A stretch of DNA of 35,798 bases from positions 1 to 35,798 of the forward strand of contig JAUVDN010000011.1 in assembly GCA_030595325.1 (NCBI GenBank), read 5' to 3'. A program made the translations under genes and the position numbers. The notes under the pieces were generated by a model, which was not told the DNA's origin, searched no databases, and worked only from the letters and a program-made list of their open reading frames with translations. Positions 1 to 10,042 of this stretch are shown here, piece by piece (position 1 is the stretch's first letter; every line of letters starts with the position of its first letter). This stretch comes from Gammaproteobacteria bacterium. GTDB lineage: Bacteria > Pseudomonadota > Gammaproteobacteria > SZUA-229.

Positions 1-1
1 T

Positions 2-709
<708 letters not shown>

Positions 710-723
710 ATAACCAGCCTCGC

Positions 724-765
724 TTTATAGCAGTCAATTTATAACAGTCGATTTATAGCAATCGT
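724..765. repeat. 14-bp tandem repeat, three units
   Basis: Three consecutive 14-bp units (724-737, 738-751, 752-765) of the form TTTATA(G/A)CA(G/A)TC(A/G)(A/T) fill most of the purB-roxA gap. The period and TTATAA-like core resemble the five-unit array at the end of hflX (33341-33410). No function is evident. Confidence 0.8.
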
Positions 766-782
766 TACAATGGGAAAGATCA

Positions 783-1958
783 ATGCAGAATAAAATTGAA
801 TATTGTCTGGGTAATATCAGTATTGATGTTTTCCTAAAAGACTACTGGCAAAAGAAACCACTGTTAATCCGCAATGCTTTTCCAGATACGCATTCACTGA
901 TTTCAGCAGATGAACTTGCCGGTCTGGCCTGTGAAGAACATATCAACTCGCGCATCGTACTGGAAAAAAAGGGTGACCTAAACTGGCAGGTAGAACATGG
1001 GCCTTTTGATGAATCGAGATTTTCAGATCTACCTGAGACACGCTGGTCACTCTTAGTCAGTGATGTAGAAAAGCATCTCCCGGAAACCAGGTCACTACTA
1101 AAATATTTTCGTTTTATCCCGGATTGGCGCGTTGACGACCTAATGATCAGCTACGCACCAACAGGTGGTTCCGTCGGTGCCCACACAGATGCATATGATG
1201 TATTCCTCATTCAGCTAAGTGGTCAGCGATTATGGAAAATCAGCGAGAATTACTCGGATGAAATTTTAAACGATACCGACTTATGCATTTTAAAAGAATT
1301 TGTAGCCGAACAAGAATGGTTATTGAACGCTGGCGACATGTTGTATCTACCGCCGAATGTTGCACATCACGGCATCGCCCAAAGTTACAATGATGAACAA
1401 GGCACCGAAGAACATTGCATGACCGCATCGGTCGGATTCAGAGCGCCTTCGGTAGCAACAATGACTAGTGATTACGTTCATTTTCTGAATGAAAATAGTC
1501 ACCTCACTGAACGTTACAAAGACAAGTCACCAGTTCAACCCAAACATCACGCTGAGATAACAGATGATACTGTGCACAGCTTTATAGAATACCTTGAACA
1601 GGGTTTAAAAATAGATAAAGAACAGGTTAAGCGCTGGTTAGGTCAGTACTGCAGCGACAATAAAGCTTTTGAAGATTTCAGTAACGAACAGCATGATATC
1701 CGCTCTGATGAACTAGCGGCTATTGGTATTCAATCAACATTGATACACTCGCCCTACTCACACTTTCTATTCAGTCACTCAGAACAATCGGCATTGCTTT
1801 TTGTTGATGGTATCAGCTACGAGACCAGCAAAGTTTTTGCTAAACTAATCTGTGATGATGAAGAAATTGATTTTCAACAACTTCAATCATTCATGTCCAG
1901 CGAAGATGAAGCGGTGTTATTAGCTTTATATAATAATGGCGCTATCATAACGAAATAA
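783..1958 (+). CDS. roxA: Ribosomal protein uL16 arginine hydroxylase (cupin/JmjC-type oxygenase)
   Basis: RoxA (YcfD) is an Fe(II)/2-oxoglutarate oxygenase that hydroxylates an arginine of 50S protein L16. The protein has 391 residues against about 373 in E. coli. The N terminus (DVFLKDYWQKKPLLIRNAF) matches the family's F-x-x-x-W-x-K-x-P pattern. The iron-binding HxD is seen in GAHTDAYDVFLIQLSGQRLW and the distal His in YLPPNVAHHGIA; DLMISYAPTGGSVG precedes it as in E. coli. The C-terminal winged-helix-like region (about residues 270-390) is present. The start is supported by a GGGAAAG ribosome binding site just upstream of ATG 783. It lies 73 bp after purB and 6 bp before the GNAT gene. 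The fit to family length and motifs is good; the exact substrate is inferred from the family. Confidence 0.92.
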   Translation: MQNKIEYCLGNISIDVFLKDYWQKKPLLIRNAFPDTHSLISADELAGLACEEHINSRIVLEKKGDLNWQVEHGPFDESRFSDLPETRWSLLVSDVEKHLPETRSLLKYFRFIPDWRVDDLMISYAPTGGSVGAHTDAYDVFLIQLSGQRLWKISENYSDEILNDTDLCILKEFVAEQEWLLNAGDMLYLPPNVAHHGIAQSYNDEQGTEEHCMTASVGFRAPSVATMTSDYVHFLNENSHLTERYKDKSPVQPKHHAEITDDTVHSFIEYLEQGLKIDKEQVKRWLGQYCSDNKAFEDFSNEQHDIRSDELAAIGIQSTLIHSPYSHFLFSHSEQSALLFVDGISYETSKVFAKLICDDEEIDFQQLQSFMSSEDEAVLLALYNNGAIITK

Positions 1959-1964
1959 TTAGAC

Positions 1965-2408
1965 ATGACTGAAAACAATCTCACTCAACATCTCAGCATA
2001 AAAGTCGCTGATTGGGAGATAGACAAAAACGATTTAAGAGCAATACGTCTCAAAGTTTTTGTTGAAGAACAAAACGTTCCTTTAGAGCTCGAATGGGACG
2101 AATACGACAATACCGCACTGCACTTCCTCGCAACACTTAATGCCAAACCGGTTGCCGTTGCACGGTTGAAGCCAGACGGTCAAATTGGTCGTATGGCAGT
2201 ACTGCATGAACACCGTAATCAAGGCTTCGGCGGACAGCTGCTACAGTTTATTTTACAGCATGCAACACAAAATAAGATAAATAGCGTTTACTTACACGCA
2301 CAAGTAACCGCTATAAATTTCTATGAAAAACATGGATTTACGACAAGTAGTGAAATATTTTATGATGCAAATATCGCGCATCGGGCAATGTTGAAGAAAA
2401 TCTGCTAA
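1965..2408 (+). CDS. GNAT-family N-acetyltransferase
   Basis: This 147-residue protein has one GNAT fold. The acetyl-CoA loop is RNQGFGG (about residues 85-91) in GRMAVLHEHRNQGFGGQLLQ. The later YEKHGF (about 120) is the usual C-terminal GNAT motif. The N-terminal segment R-x-x-VFVEEQNVP followed by an E-x-D motif resembles the ElaA/YjcF-like subgroup. The substrate cannot be read from sequence. It starts 6 bp after roxA with no clear Shine-Dalgarno, suggesting co-translation with roxA. The purB-cupin-GNAT order is seen in other Gammaproteobacteria, from memory of the family neighbourhood. Confidence 0.85.
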   Translation: MTENNLTQHLSIKVADWEIDKNDLRAIRLKVFVEEQNVPLELEWDEYDNTALHFLATLNAKPVAVARLKPDGQIGRMAVLHEHRNQGFGGQLLQFILQHATQNKINSVYLHAQVTAINFYEKHGFTTSSEIFYDANIAHRAMLKKIC

Positions 2409-2447
2409 AACTACTCATAAAAGTATAATAATAAATGAGTATAAAAA

Positions 2448-2996
2448 ATGTTAATTATCCCTTCACAGCCCATGGCTAAGGAACTACCCACATTTTACAG
2501 ACTTGGCGAAACACCCGCCGAGATTCATATTGACAGCGTTGAAGAGAACAAAAATGCCGCTCTGTCACTAGCCAAACAAGCTCGACATAGTATTGATATA
2601 TTCACTCAAGATCTGGATGCTGAAATATATAACAATAGTGAGTTTGAACACTCACTATTTAAACTGGCTAAAAGGCACCCGAATACTAGAATTCGCATCC
2701 TTAGCCAGGACTCAAAAAAAGCCGTACAAAATGGCCATCGATTAATCAAACTCGCACAGACCTTAACAAGCTCCATATTTATACATAACCCGCCTCGAGA
2801 ATTTAAAAGTGAGCAGTGTGCTTTTCTCGTGGTAGATCAAAAAGGTTTGTTATACCGAGTCAATGCAAACAATAGAAACTATAAGGCAAGCATCAATTTT
2901 ATGGCACCAATGCGTGCTGGAAAATTAACCGATTTTTTCAACGAAGTCTGGGAGCATAGTACACCAGATGTTCAGACTCGACGGATGTATATATAA
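2448..2996 (+). CDS. Conserved hypothetical protein, PLD-like fold (possibly DUF7931)
   Basis: This is a 182-residue soluble protein without signal peptide or membrane segment. The middle (about residues 40-150) reads like a degenerate phospholipase-D-type domain: a helix-rich start, a strand with SIDIFTQDLD, then RIRILSQDSKKAVQNGHRLIKLA, and late HNP and AFLVVDQKG strands. No catalytic HKD motif is visible, so it may not be an enzyme of that class. Its place after roxA and the GNAT gene, and before a strong terminator, suggests it is the last gene of the purB group. An alternative start is the ATG at 2472; neither start has a good ribosome binding site. Function unknown. Confidence 0.7.
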   Translation: MLIIPSQPMAKELPTFYRLGETPAEIHIDSVEENKNAALSLAKQARHSIDIFTQDLDAEIYNNSEFEHSLFKLAKRHPNTRIRILSQDSKKAVQNGHRLIKLAQTLTSSIFIHNPPREFKSEQCAFLVVDQKGLLYRVNANNRNYKASINFMAPMRAGKLTDFFNEVWEHSTPDVQTRRMYI

Positions 2997-3009
2997 GATT
3001 TACAAAAGA

Positions 3010-3044
3010 GCATAAAAAAGGTGCTTAAAGCGCCTTTTTTATGC
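3010..3044. terminator. Bidirectional rho-independent terminator
   Basis: A 15-bp stem (3010-3024 with 3030-3044; one G-T pair) and a 5-nt loop separate the convergent purB group and the GGDEF-EAL gene. The A6 and T6 runs inside the stem give a U-tract on either strand. Confidence 0.85.
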
Positions 3045-3087
3045 TTGATAAATATTATGACTCATCATTTATTCTAATAAATACGGA

Positions 3088-5493
3088 TTAACCGTGTTTG
3101 CCGTCAATCGCTTCAGGACGCCCGAGATGATAACCCTGCACATAATCCACACCGATTTCCTCTAATACAGAAAGTGTCGACTGATCTTCGACATGTTCCG
3201 CAATCGTACGCAAGTTCATCACTTCACCAATCTGCTGTATCGATTCGACCATAGTACGATCTATCTTATCTTTGCTGACATCTTTAACAAAACTACCATC
3301 AATTTTTAAATAATTAACCGGTAGATTTTTAAGATAGGCAAACGAGCTCAGCCCACTACCAAAATCATCCAGAGAAAATTGACAACCATAGTTTTTTAAC
3401 TCATTTATAAACAAGGTCGCTTTGCTAAGGTTACTAATAGCAACAGTTTCGGTAATTTCAAAACAAACATTTGTTAAAGAAATATCAAAGTTAGTTTTTT
3501 GTTCAAGTATATAATCAAGTAGCTTCGGATCGTTAATCGAGTCCCCTGACAAATTAATCGCAAATATTCTATCGGTACCTTTAATTGGATCGGCAGGATC
3601 GTTTCTGCCTATGTATTTAAAGACTTCATAGATGACCCAGCGATCTATCTCAGGCATCAAACCATAACGTTCTGCTGCCGGCATGAATGCACCAGGTGGA
3701 ATAATATTTCCGTCCTCATCTATCATCCGCAACAATACTTCAAGATGATTTCTATCTTTATTAGAAACACCAACAATAGGTTGCTGATACAAAGCAAAGC
3801 GGTTATCTTCTAGTGCTTTAGTTATTCTTGCCGTCCAGTGCATCTGACCATAGCGCTCATTTACTGCTTCATCTGATTGTTCGAACACATGTACACGGTT
3901 ACGTCCTGAATCTTTCGCTGCATAACAGGCAACGTCTGCAGAGCTGAGAACTTGCGACATTTCAGCATTATCCGCATTGATGGCTATAACACCGATACTC
4001 ACACCAATCTCAAATATTTTGTCATCCCAGACAAAACGATAGTCTTTTATTTTTTGCCTGACCTTGTCTGCGATATTAGCTGCTTGCTGAATCTCACAGT
4101 TTTCTAAAATTATACCGAATTCATCACCACCAAGACGAGCAATGATATCGCCACTACGCAAAACGTCATTGAATAATGCAGGTAGTTGTTTTAACAACTC
4201 ATCACCCGCAACGTGGCCACAGGTATCATTTACTATTTTAAAGTTATCAAGATCAAGGTAGAACAGTGTGTGATGTCTGTCTTCTTCGCGAACGTTGATA
4301 AGTATCTCTTCAAGATATTCTTCAAATTTTCGTCGATTGTATAATCCGGTTAGCAGGTCATGACTTGCTTGATATGAAAGCTGTTTAGTCAAACGTCTGG
4401 TATGACTTACATCCTGTATGACGATAACAGCGCCCATCAGATCACCGGCCTCTACTTTCATCGGTGCAATTGAAGCCTCTATAGAAATAACAGAATCATC
4501 TTTCGTAATTAAAGATGAGTGTTCAGGCATATGGACAATATTTCCAGTTAAAAAACATTCATGCAGCAAATCGTCAATACTGTCACCTGTGTTTTCATCA
4601 ACGATATTAAAAACTTTTGTAAATTTTTGACCGGAAACATCCTTTATACTCTTACCAAGCAACTTCTCGCCCACAGGATTCAAATAAACGATACATTCAT
4701 TAATATCCACGGTAATAACACTGTCAGTAATAGAATGTAGTGTTACTTCAGCACGTTCTTTTTCTATACCTAGTGCAATCTCAGAGGCTGCTGCTCTTTC
4801 CAGTGCTCGCAACAACTCATTTTTATTTGATAGAATCGAATCAATCGCATTGTTGATGAATTTCCCCAGATAACCAAACTCATCCTGTCGCTGGTCATCA
4901 AATCGCGCATCTTCATTGCCTTGTGAAAACTGTTCTGCCGTGCCAACCATTTTTTGAAACGGCGCTGACAGCATTTTTTGCAGGACACGCTGCAAAAACA
5001 AACCAAAAACAAATACGCCGAAACCGATAGATAAAAGAAATTTCTTGCGGATATCTGCGATAGCTTTTTTAATATTGGTGCTGTACAGCTCCAGGCGAAC
5101 CTGATGTCTGTTGCTGGAACTTTCGGGAAAATAATTTAAGGTATACTCATACAGAGCATCGTTTTCATTCACCTCACCAATAGAAAGAACCCGGCCATCT
5201 TCATATACACGCACAGCATGAAAGTTGAAGCTTTCCATATGTTCGAGCAGCTTAGCTCTAATTCGCCCAGAAGCTTTATCTAAAACAGGGGGTTGTGAAT
5301 ATTCTTCGACAATTTCTTCAATTTCGTAGGAAACAAGCAGTGTGTTTTTAAAGTTTTCTGTAACAAGTTTAGACTCTGCTTGCTGTAGAAAGATAACGGC
5401 CAAAAGCAGGCCAACAAAAACTAAACCCCAAAATACCAGGCCTGTAATACGGGCGGGAAGTTTTACCTCAAATTTATGATCATCTCCCTGCAT
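3088..5493 (-). CDS. Membrane HAMP-PAS-GGDEF-EAL cyclic-di-GMP protein
   Basis: This 801-residue sensor probably makes or degrades cyclic-di-GMP. Order: TM helix about 14-38, periplasmic domain about 39-150, TM helix about 152-170, HAMP about 171-225, PAS about 247-363, GGDEF domain about 367-540, EAL domain about 553-795. The GGDEF motif is intact (455-459) with an upstream I-site R446-x-x-D449 for product inhibition. The EAL motif reads EVL (585-587), keeping the metal-binding Glu; NLS, EITET, DDFGSG (709-714), K730 and E766 are also present, so phosphodiesterase activity is plausible. The preceding membrane protein gene ends 6 bp upstream, implying co-transcription. Both catalytic domains look competent; which activity dominates cannot be told. 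Confidence 0.93.
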   Translation of the reverse strand: MQGDDHKFEVKLPARITGLVFWGLVFVGLLLAVIFLQQAESKLVTENFKNTLLVSYEIEEIVEEYSQPPVLDKASGRIRAKLLEHMESFNFHAVRVYEDGRVLSIGEVNENDALYEYTLNYFPESSSNRHQVRLELYSTNIKKAIADIRKKFLLSIGFGVFVFGLFLQRVLQKMLSAPFQKMVGTAEQFSQGNEDARFDDQRQDEFGYLGKFINNAIDSILSNKNELLRALERAAASEIALGIEKERAEVTLHSITDSVITVDINECIVYLNPVGEKLLGKSIKDVSGQKFTKVFNIVDENTGDSIDDLLHECFLTGNIVHMPEHSSLITKDDSVISIEASIAPMKVEAGDLMGAVIVIQDVSHTRRLTKQLSYQASHDLLTGLYNRRKFEEYLEEILINVREEDRHHTLFYLDLDNFKIVNDTCGHVAGDELLKQLPALFNDVLRSGDIIARLGGDEFGIILENCEIQQAANIADKVRQKIKDYRFVWDDKIFEIGVSIGVIAINADNAEMSQVLSSADVACYAAKDSGRNRVHVFEQSDEAVNERYGQMHWTARITKALEDNRFALYQQPIVGVSNKDRNHLEVLLRMIDEDGNIIPPGAFMPAAERYGLMPEIDRWVIYEVFKYIGRNDPADPIKGTDRIFAINLSGDSINDPKLLDYILEQKTNFDISLTNVCFEITETVAISNLSKATLFINELKNYGCQFSLDDFGSGLSSFAYLKNLPVNYLKIDGSFVKDVSKDKIDRTMVESIQQIGEVMNLRTIAEHVEDQSTLSVLEEIGVDYVQGYHLGRPEAIDGKHG

Positions 5494-5499
5494 TTATTT

Positions 5500-5895
5500 T
5501 TACTTAAAACCAAGCCACTTAGTAATCAACATAATAGGACAGACGCCACTGACACCGGCACCTAGAATAGCAAAACCCATAAACCAGGGAAAAAACCACA
5601 ATACTTCGATACTGTATTCATTTAACAAAAAGAAAGAACCGCCTAAGAATGAAGCAATAATAATTCGTGTCGCTCTTAGCGCTTCAAAATCAAACCGTTG
5701 CTGAGTTCTGAATGTCGTGAGACCGACTGGTTCAGCGATAGCTATAACTTTATGCGACATACGCGTCAATAATATACCGGTAAAACCCTCAACCAGTAAC
5801 CACGAACATAAAACATATATCATCAGGTTAACTTCGAAATATAAGCCAGTTAATATAAACGCACCCACAAAAAATAAAAACATTCGTTCACTCAT
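5500..5895 (-). CDS. Small inner-membrane protein, DUF2892-like
   Basis: This 131-residue protein has about four hydrophobic segments: residues 4-22, 24-42, 77-92 and 97-118. The tail, with GAGVSGVCPIMLITKWLGF, resembles the G-x-CP ending of DUF2892/YgaP-type membrane domains, though it is longer than usual. A GAGGT ribosome binding site 7 nt before the ATG supports the start. It is the first gene of a two-gene unit with the GGDEF-EAL protein 6 bp downstream, so a link to membrane signalling is possible but unproven. Confidence 0.7.
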   Translation of the reverse strand: MSERMFLFFVGAFILTGLYFEVNLMIYVLCSWLLVEGFTGILLTRMSHKVIAIAEPVGLTTFRTQQRFDFEALRATRIIIASFLGGSFFLLNEYSIEVLWFFPWFMGFAILGAGVSGVCPIMLITKWLGFK

Positions 5896-6123
5896 AGTAC
5901 GACCTCTATTCTTATCATCGCTCTCAGTTACCCATAATATGAAAAGGCACTGGATAGGAGCAGATATTATTAATTAAGTTCCATCTCAGATTAAAGTTAA
6001 AAGACAATGGTAAGCCCATGTTTTTATTGTTTATATTAATCAGACATTCGCACACTATATATAGCAGATATCATCAGAATAAATACCATATTAGAAGATA
6101 TCATTACAACTTTAGAAAAAGTA

Positions 6124-7140
6124 TTAATCTTTTAATGATTTAGCGCAATCGTTGATGAGACTGGGACCTGAGTAGATAAACCCTGTGTATATTTGCACCA
6201 AACTGGCACCTGCCCGTATCTTCGCAGATGCATCCTCCGCTGAGGATATTCCACCCGCTGCGATGACAGGGATTTTCCCATCTAATGCTTTCACTAATTG
6301 CTTTAGTACATCCGTTGATAGCTCAAAGACAGGCTGACCACTTAAACCACCCGTTTCACTGGCTAACTCTGTTGATTTTAACGATGCCGGCCGGCTGTTT
6401 GTTGTGTTAGTAGCGATGACAGCATCGATTTTTACAGCAATTAGACGTTTAGCGATGTCTTGTATTTCATCTGATTCTAGATCTGGTGCTATTTTTACTG
6501 CTATTGGAACGTAATGATTATATTTAGCCTCTAATTCAGACTGTTTATTTTTAAGCTGAGATAACAGTGAACTCAAGCCTTCTCCATGCTGTAATTCTCT
6601 TAAACCCGGTGTATTGGGTGATGATATATTAATGGTTATGTAGTCAGCATAGTCATAAACTTCTTGCATACAGATAAGGTAATCATCGACCGCGTTCTCT
6701 AAAGGTGTATCTTTATTTTTCCCAATGTTGATGCCTAACACACAGGAGTGTTGGCTATTTATTACATTTTTAATTAATGTGTGCACACCAGCATTATTAA
6801 ACCCCATGCGATTGATAATCGCATGGTCAGCGACTAGCCTGAACAACCTGGGTTTATCATTACCCGGTTGCGCAAGCGGTGTTACCGTTCCAACCTCGAC
6901 AAACCCAAAACCACACTTAGCCAGGGCATTGATGTGCTGTGCATTCTTATCCAGACCTGCCGCCAGACCAACAGCGTTAGGAAATTTTATCCCCATCACA
7001 GTGACCGGTGAATCTATTCGCTTTTTGAGAAACAATTGCAATAATCCAATAGCATCTAAAAAGCTCATCGCTTTCAATGAGAAAACATGCACCAGCTCAG
7101 CGTCAAATAAGAATAATATTTTTCTAATCAGAAAATACAT
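6124..7140 (-). CDS. pyrD: Dihydroorotate dehydrogenase (quinone), class 2
   Basis: PyrD oxidizes dihydroorotate to orotate in pyrimidine synthesis, passing electrons through FMN to quinone at the inner membrane. At 338 residues it has the class 2 length, including the N-terminal hydrophobic helical region (about 1-35) used for membrane and quinone contact. Motifs in order are AVGLAAGLDKNA, NRMGFNNAG, NISSPNTPGLRELQ (catalytic serine region of class 2), NTT, GGLSGQPVFELS and the FMN-phosphate loop AAGGISSAEDA. It follows recJ by 43 bp on the same strand and is probably the last gene of the rnr cluster. The Shine-Dalgarno is weak. Confidence 0.97.
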   Translation of the reverse strand: MYFLIRKILFLFDAELVHVFSLKAMSFLDAIGLLQLFLKKRIDSPVTVMGIKFPNAVGLAAGLDKNAQHINALAKCGFGFVEVGTVTPLAQPGNDKPRLFRLVADHAIINRMGFNNAGVHTLIKNVINSQHSCVLGINIGKNKDTPLENAVDDYLICMQEVYDYADYITINISSPNTPGLRELQHGEGLSSLLSQLKNKQSELEAKYNHYVPIAVKIAPDLESDEIQDIAKRLIAVKIDAVIATNTTNSRPASLKSTELASETGGLSGQPVFELSTDVLKQLVKALDGKIPVIAAGGISSAEDASAKIRAGASLVQIYTGFIYSGPSLINDCAKSLKD

Positions 7141-7183
7141 AATATTTATTTTAATTTATCCATAGTTTTTCTTAGTGCTTACA

Positions 7184-9013
7184 TTAAGCAAGCTCGATAT
7201 GCTGAACGATTAACTGTAGCGTTCGTTTACCTCTGAAGTCATTAACATCCAGACGATAAACGATACGGATATTCTTATCCCCTTCTGGCAGGTCTTCATC
7301 TGTCTTATTAAAAGCAATGGCAGAATAACATGCACCAGACTCTTCCTTCATGAGTTCGAGTTTTAAGTGCTTTTCACCGACGATACGCCAATTTAAAACT
7401 TTAAAGATATCGTCAAAAGATGGTTCAGGAAACAACTGGCCCCATGGACTGGCATATTTAAATAGTTCAGATGATTCGATCGACATGAACGCTTCATCGA
7501 TAGATCCATCCGTCTCATTAATATTATTTAAATCTTCCGGGCGCAGCACTACACTTACCTGTTCACTAAATGCTTGCTGAAATTTCTCAAAATTTTTCTG
7601 TTTTAAGGTTAGCCCGGCAGCCATGGCATGGCCGCCAAATTTTTCAATTATATTGCTGTGTTTTTTTGAGATTGCATCGAGTACGTCACGCATATGTAAA
7701 CCGGGAATCGAACGCCCCGAACCTTTGAGCTCACCATTACCCGCGTCAGCAAAAGCAATAACAGGTCGATGATACTTCTCTTTTATTCTTGAAGCTAACA
7801 GTCCTACAACGCCCTGATGCCATTGTGCATCATATAATGCCAGTGCATCTGGTATATGCTCAACATCATCGAGTACGGCTGTCTGTTGATTGAGCAAAGT
7901 AAAAGCCTGCTCAAGCATCTCACCCTCAATTTGACGACGTTGATGATTCATCTGGTTTAGTGTGGAAGCATATTTAAAAGCCTGTTCGTAATCATCACTT
8001 AACAGACACTCTATACCGATCGACATATCATCCAGACGCCCTGCTGCATTAAGTCTGGGACCGATAATAAATCCGAAATCTTGAGATGAGCAGCCTTCAA
8101 TCGACTTGCCTGCAATGGTAAGTAATGAATTTATTCCCGCGCATGCCTTATTTTTTCTTATGCGCTTCAAACCCGATTCGACCAGAATTCGATTATTCTC
8201 ATCCAACGGTACAACATCAGCGACGGTGCCAAGTGCAACCAGGTCCAGATAATGCGCCATGTTCGGCTCGATGATGTTTCCACCATTATCTTTAAACCAG
8301 CTCTTATCTCTCAAGTTTGCTCGCACTGCAAGCATTAGATAAAAAGCCACACCTACACCAGCAATAGCTTTTGTGGGGAATTCGCATCCTGGCTGATTAG
8401 GGTTTACGATTGCAGCCGCTTCCGGTAATTCATCTCCCGCAAGATGATGATCTGTCACGACTACAGTTATACCCAGTTCATTAGCGCGTTTAACGCCATC
8501 GATACTCGAAATACCATTATCGACAGTGATTATCAGATCCAGTTTGGATGCAACATTTAAGTTGGCGGCCACATCAACAATCTGCGGACTTAAGCCATAA
8601 CCATAATCAAATCGATTCGGCACAAGATAATCGACATCAGTTAAGCCAAAGGCTTTCAGTGAACGAATCATCACCGCACAGGAAGTAGCACCATCAGCAT
8701 CAAAGTCACCAACAACAACCACGCGTTTATTGTTCATTATTGCCTGAGAAACAATTTCTGCAGCAATGTCGATGCCTTTTAATAATGAAAAATCAATCAG
8801 ATCTTTTAAACTGTACTCAACTTGTTTTAATGTTGTCACACCCCTATTGGCATAGATTTTTTTTAGCAGGGGGTGTAAATCACTCTTATTAACTTCTTCA
8901 CTAATATCAGCATTTCTACGTACGATTGAAGAAACAACCTTGCCGTTGACACCATGAGCACTCGATGTGGTATGAGATATGTTATTAGGGTTATTTTCAG
9001 TAGCAGTTGACAT
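7184..9013 (-). CDS. recJ: Single-stranded-DNA-specific 5'-3' exonuclease RecJ
   Basis: RecJ degrades single-stranded DNA 5' to 3' in recombination and mismatch repair. The DHH-family metal motifs are intact: GDFDADGAT (about residue 100), TVDNGIS, VTDHHLAGDELP, GPRLNAAGRLDD, and the DHHA1 motif GGHAMAAGLT near 460. It has 609 residues against 577 in E. coli; the excess is mostly an N-terminal Ser/Asn-rich stretch, so a later start is possible. The ATG at 9013 overlaps the 3' end of the RpfE-like gene by 17 bp, implying translational coupling, as seen where recJ and rpfE adjoin. Confidence 0.97.
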   Translation of the reverse strand: MSTATENNPNNISHTTSSAHGVNGKVVSSIVRRNADISEEVNKSDLHPLLKKIYANRGVTTLKQVEYSLKDLIDFSLLKGIDIAAEIVSQAIMNNKRVVVVGDFDADGATSCAVMIRSLKAFGLTDVDYLVPNRFDYGYGLSPQIVDVAANLNVASKLDLIITVDNGISSIDGVKRANELGITVVVTDHHLAGDELPEAAAIVNPNQPGCEFPTKAIAGVGVAFYLMLAVRANLRDKSWFKDNGGNIIEPNMAHYLDLVALGTVADVVPLDENNRILVESGLKRIRKNKACAGINSLLTIAGKSIEGCSSQDFGFIIGPRLNAAGRLDDMSIGIECLLSDDYEQAFKYASTLNQMNHQRRQIEGEMLEQAFTLLNQQTAVLDDVEHIPDALALYDAQWHQGVVGLLASRIKEKYHRPVIAFADAGNGELKGSGRSIPGLHMRDVLDAISKKHSNIIEKFGGHAMAAGLTLKQKNFEKFQQAFSEQVSVVLRPEDLNNINETDGSIDEAFMSIESSELFKYASPWGQLFPEPSFDDIFKVLNWRIVGEKHLKLELMKEESGACYSAIAFNKTDEDLPEGDKNIRIVYRLDVNDFRGKRTLQLIVQHIELA

Positions 9014-10034
9014 GGTCTTCCAATAGCGACTTGCGCCAGAACTTTAATGAATCATGCTTCGAAAATTGATATGCTTTTCCGTTACATGGCTGCAGAGTAA
9101 CTCTTATCTTGTTTTTTCTTGCCATTATAACAATCGGGTAAATCCAGTTATCTAAAACTTTCCTGAGTTGCTCAGCCCATATAGCAGTATCAGTGTAATT
9201 CGTCAGGTGTTCAAGTTCAGACAGGTGTAGCACGTTCTCCGTACCATGGTTACAGCTTAACAAATAGTCCAGATATTCATCGGCAGAATCAGGTACATTT
9301 AAATAATCACATTTTATATGTCTTGCCAGTCCTTTCAGCATGTCATCATTGCTACACACGCAGTTTATCTCGGAAACTTTAATACCTTCAATTCCTCCAC
9401 AGCCATGAAACCATAAACTGTTAATTGTTAACAGACCTGAGTTTTCTCTCTCAGTATTTGCTTGATGTGAAAACATCAACATCTGAGCTTCTGTCAGTAC
9501 ACTTTTCCAGTATAAAGAGTCATCACCTGCCGGTAATATAAAATTAATATTACGGCCAGTTGCATCAACTAGTGACGTTGTTTTTAGCTTTATCTTATTT
9601 TTACTCGAAACAAACCACTTATCTTTATTTATCTTGAAAAACGTTAACCCGTCTTGACCAAAATGAGTATTGAGTGCTTTACATAGAGATTCTGAATCTT
9701 TTTCTTTTATATCTAGATCGGTACTTGAGGTAAGTACCGCATGATCCATATCGGCGCGTAAAAAAACAGGATCCGCATGCATATAATGCAGTGAAGAATC
9801 AAACATATCATTAGCAAGTAAACACAATGCCGCTGAAGGGAGATCAGCATCAGTATTTATAGCGAACAATGTATTTACAACATCATGAAAGTTTTCTTCT
9901 GAAGGCAGAGATTGTGATTTTGATAAAACTTTTACCCAGTCAGTTACAACTGAATTGTTTTTCAAGGAGTTTATCTCAGCGAGAGGGCCACAGATTCCAG
10001 GAACAATTATTCTAAGTTCAGAATCTGGTTGCAC
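8997..10034 (-). CDS. RpfE-type protein (phosphoglycerate mutase-like), function unclear
   Basis: This 345-residue soluble protein overlaps recJ and lies 8 bp after rlmB. It matches the RpfE-type family commonly placed beside recJ in Xanthomonas and other Gammaproteobacteria, often annotated as regulatory protein or distant phosphoglycerate mutase. Visible hallmarks are the opening PGICGPL, the ADLPSAALCLLAN block (about 85), HADPVFLRADMDHAVLT (about 110-126), and LWFHGCGGIEG (about 202-212), matching the family's LWFWGGG-like segment. The HADP-V-L-ADMD stretch is diagnostic in my recollection. No catalytic residues can be assigned, so family membership is likely and biochemical role unknown. 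Confidence 0.75.
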   Translation of the reverse strand: MQPDSELRIIVPGICGPLAEINSLKNNSVVTDWVKVLSKSQSLPSEENFHDVVNTLFAINTDADLPSAALCLLANDMFDSSLHYMHADPVFLRADMDHAVLTSSTDLDIKEKDSESLCKALNTHFGQDGLTFFKINKDKWFVSSKNKIKLKTTSLVDATGRNINFILPAGDDSLYWKSVLTEAQMLMFSHQANTERENSGLLTINSLWFHGCGGIEGIKVSEINCVCSNDDMLKGLARHIKCDYLNVPDSADEYLDYLLSCNHGTENVLHLSELEHLTNYTDTAIWAEQLRKVLDNWIYPIVIMARKNKIRVTLQPCNGKAYQFSKHDSLKFWRKSLLEDHVNCY

Positions 10035-10042
10035 TTGATCTA

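Noticed and set aside
3088-5493. Treating the EAL domain as degenerate because it reads EVL
   Set aside because: The metal-binding Glu and the other catalytic motifs (DDFGSG, Lys730, Glu766) are present; EVL is a common variant.
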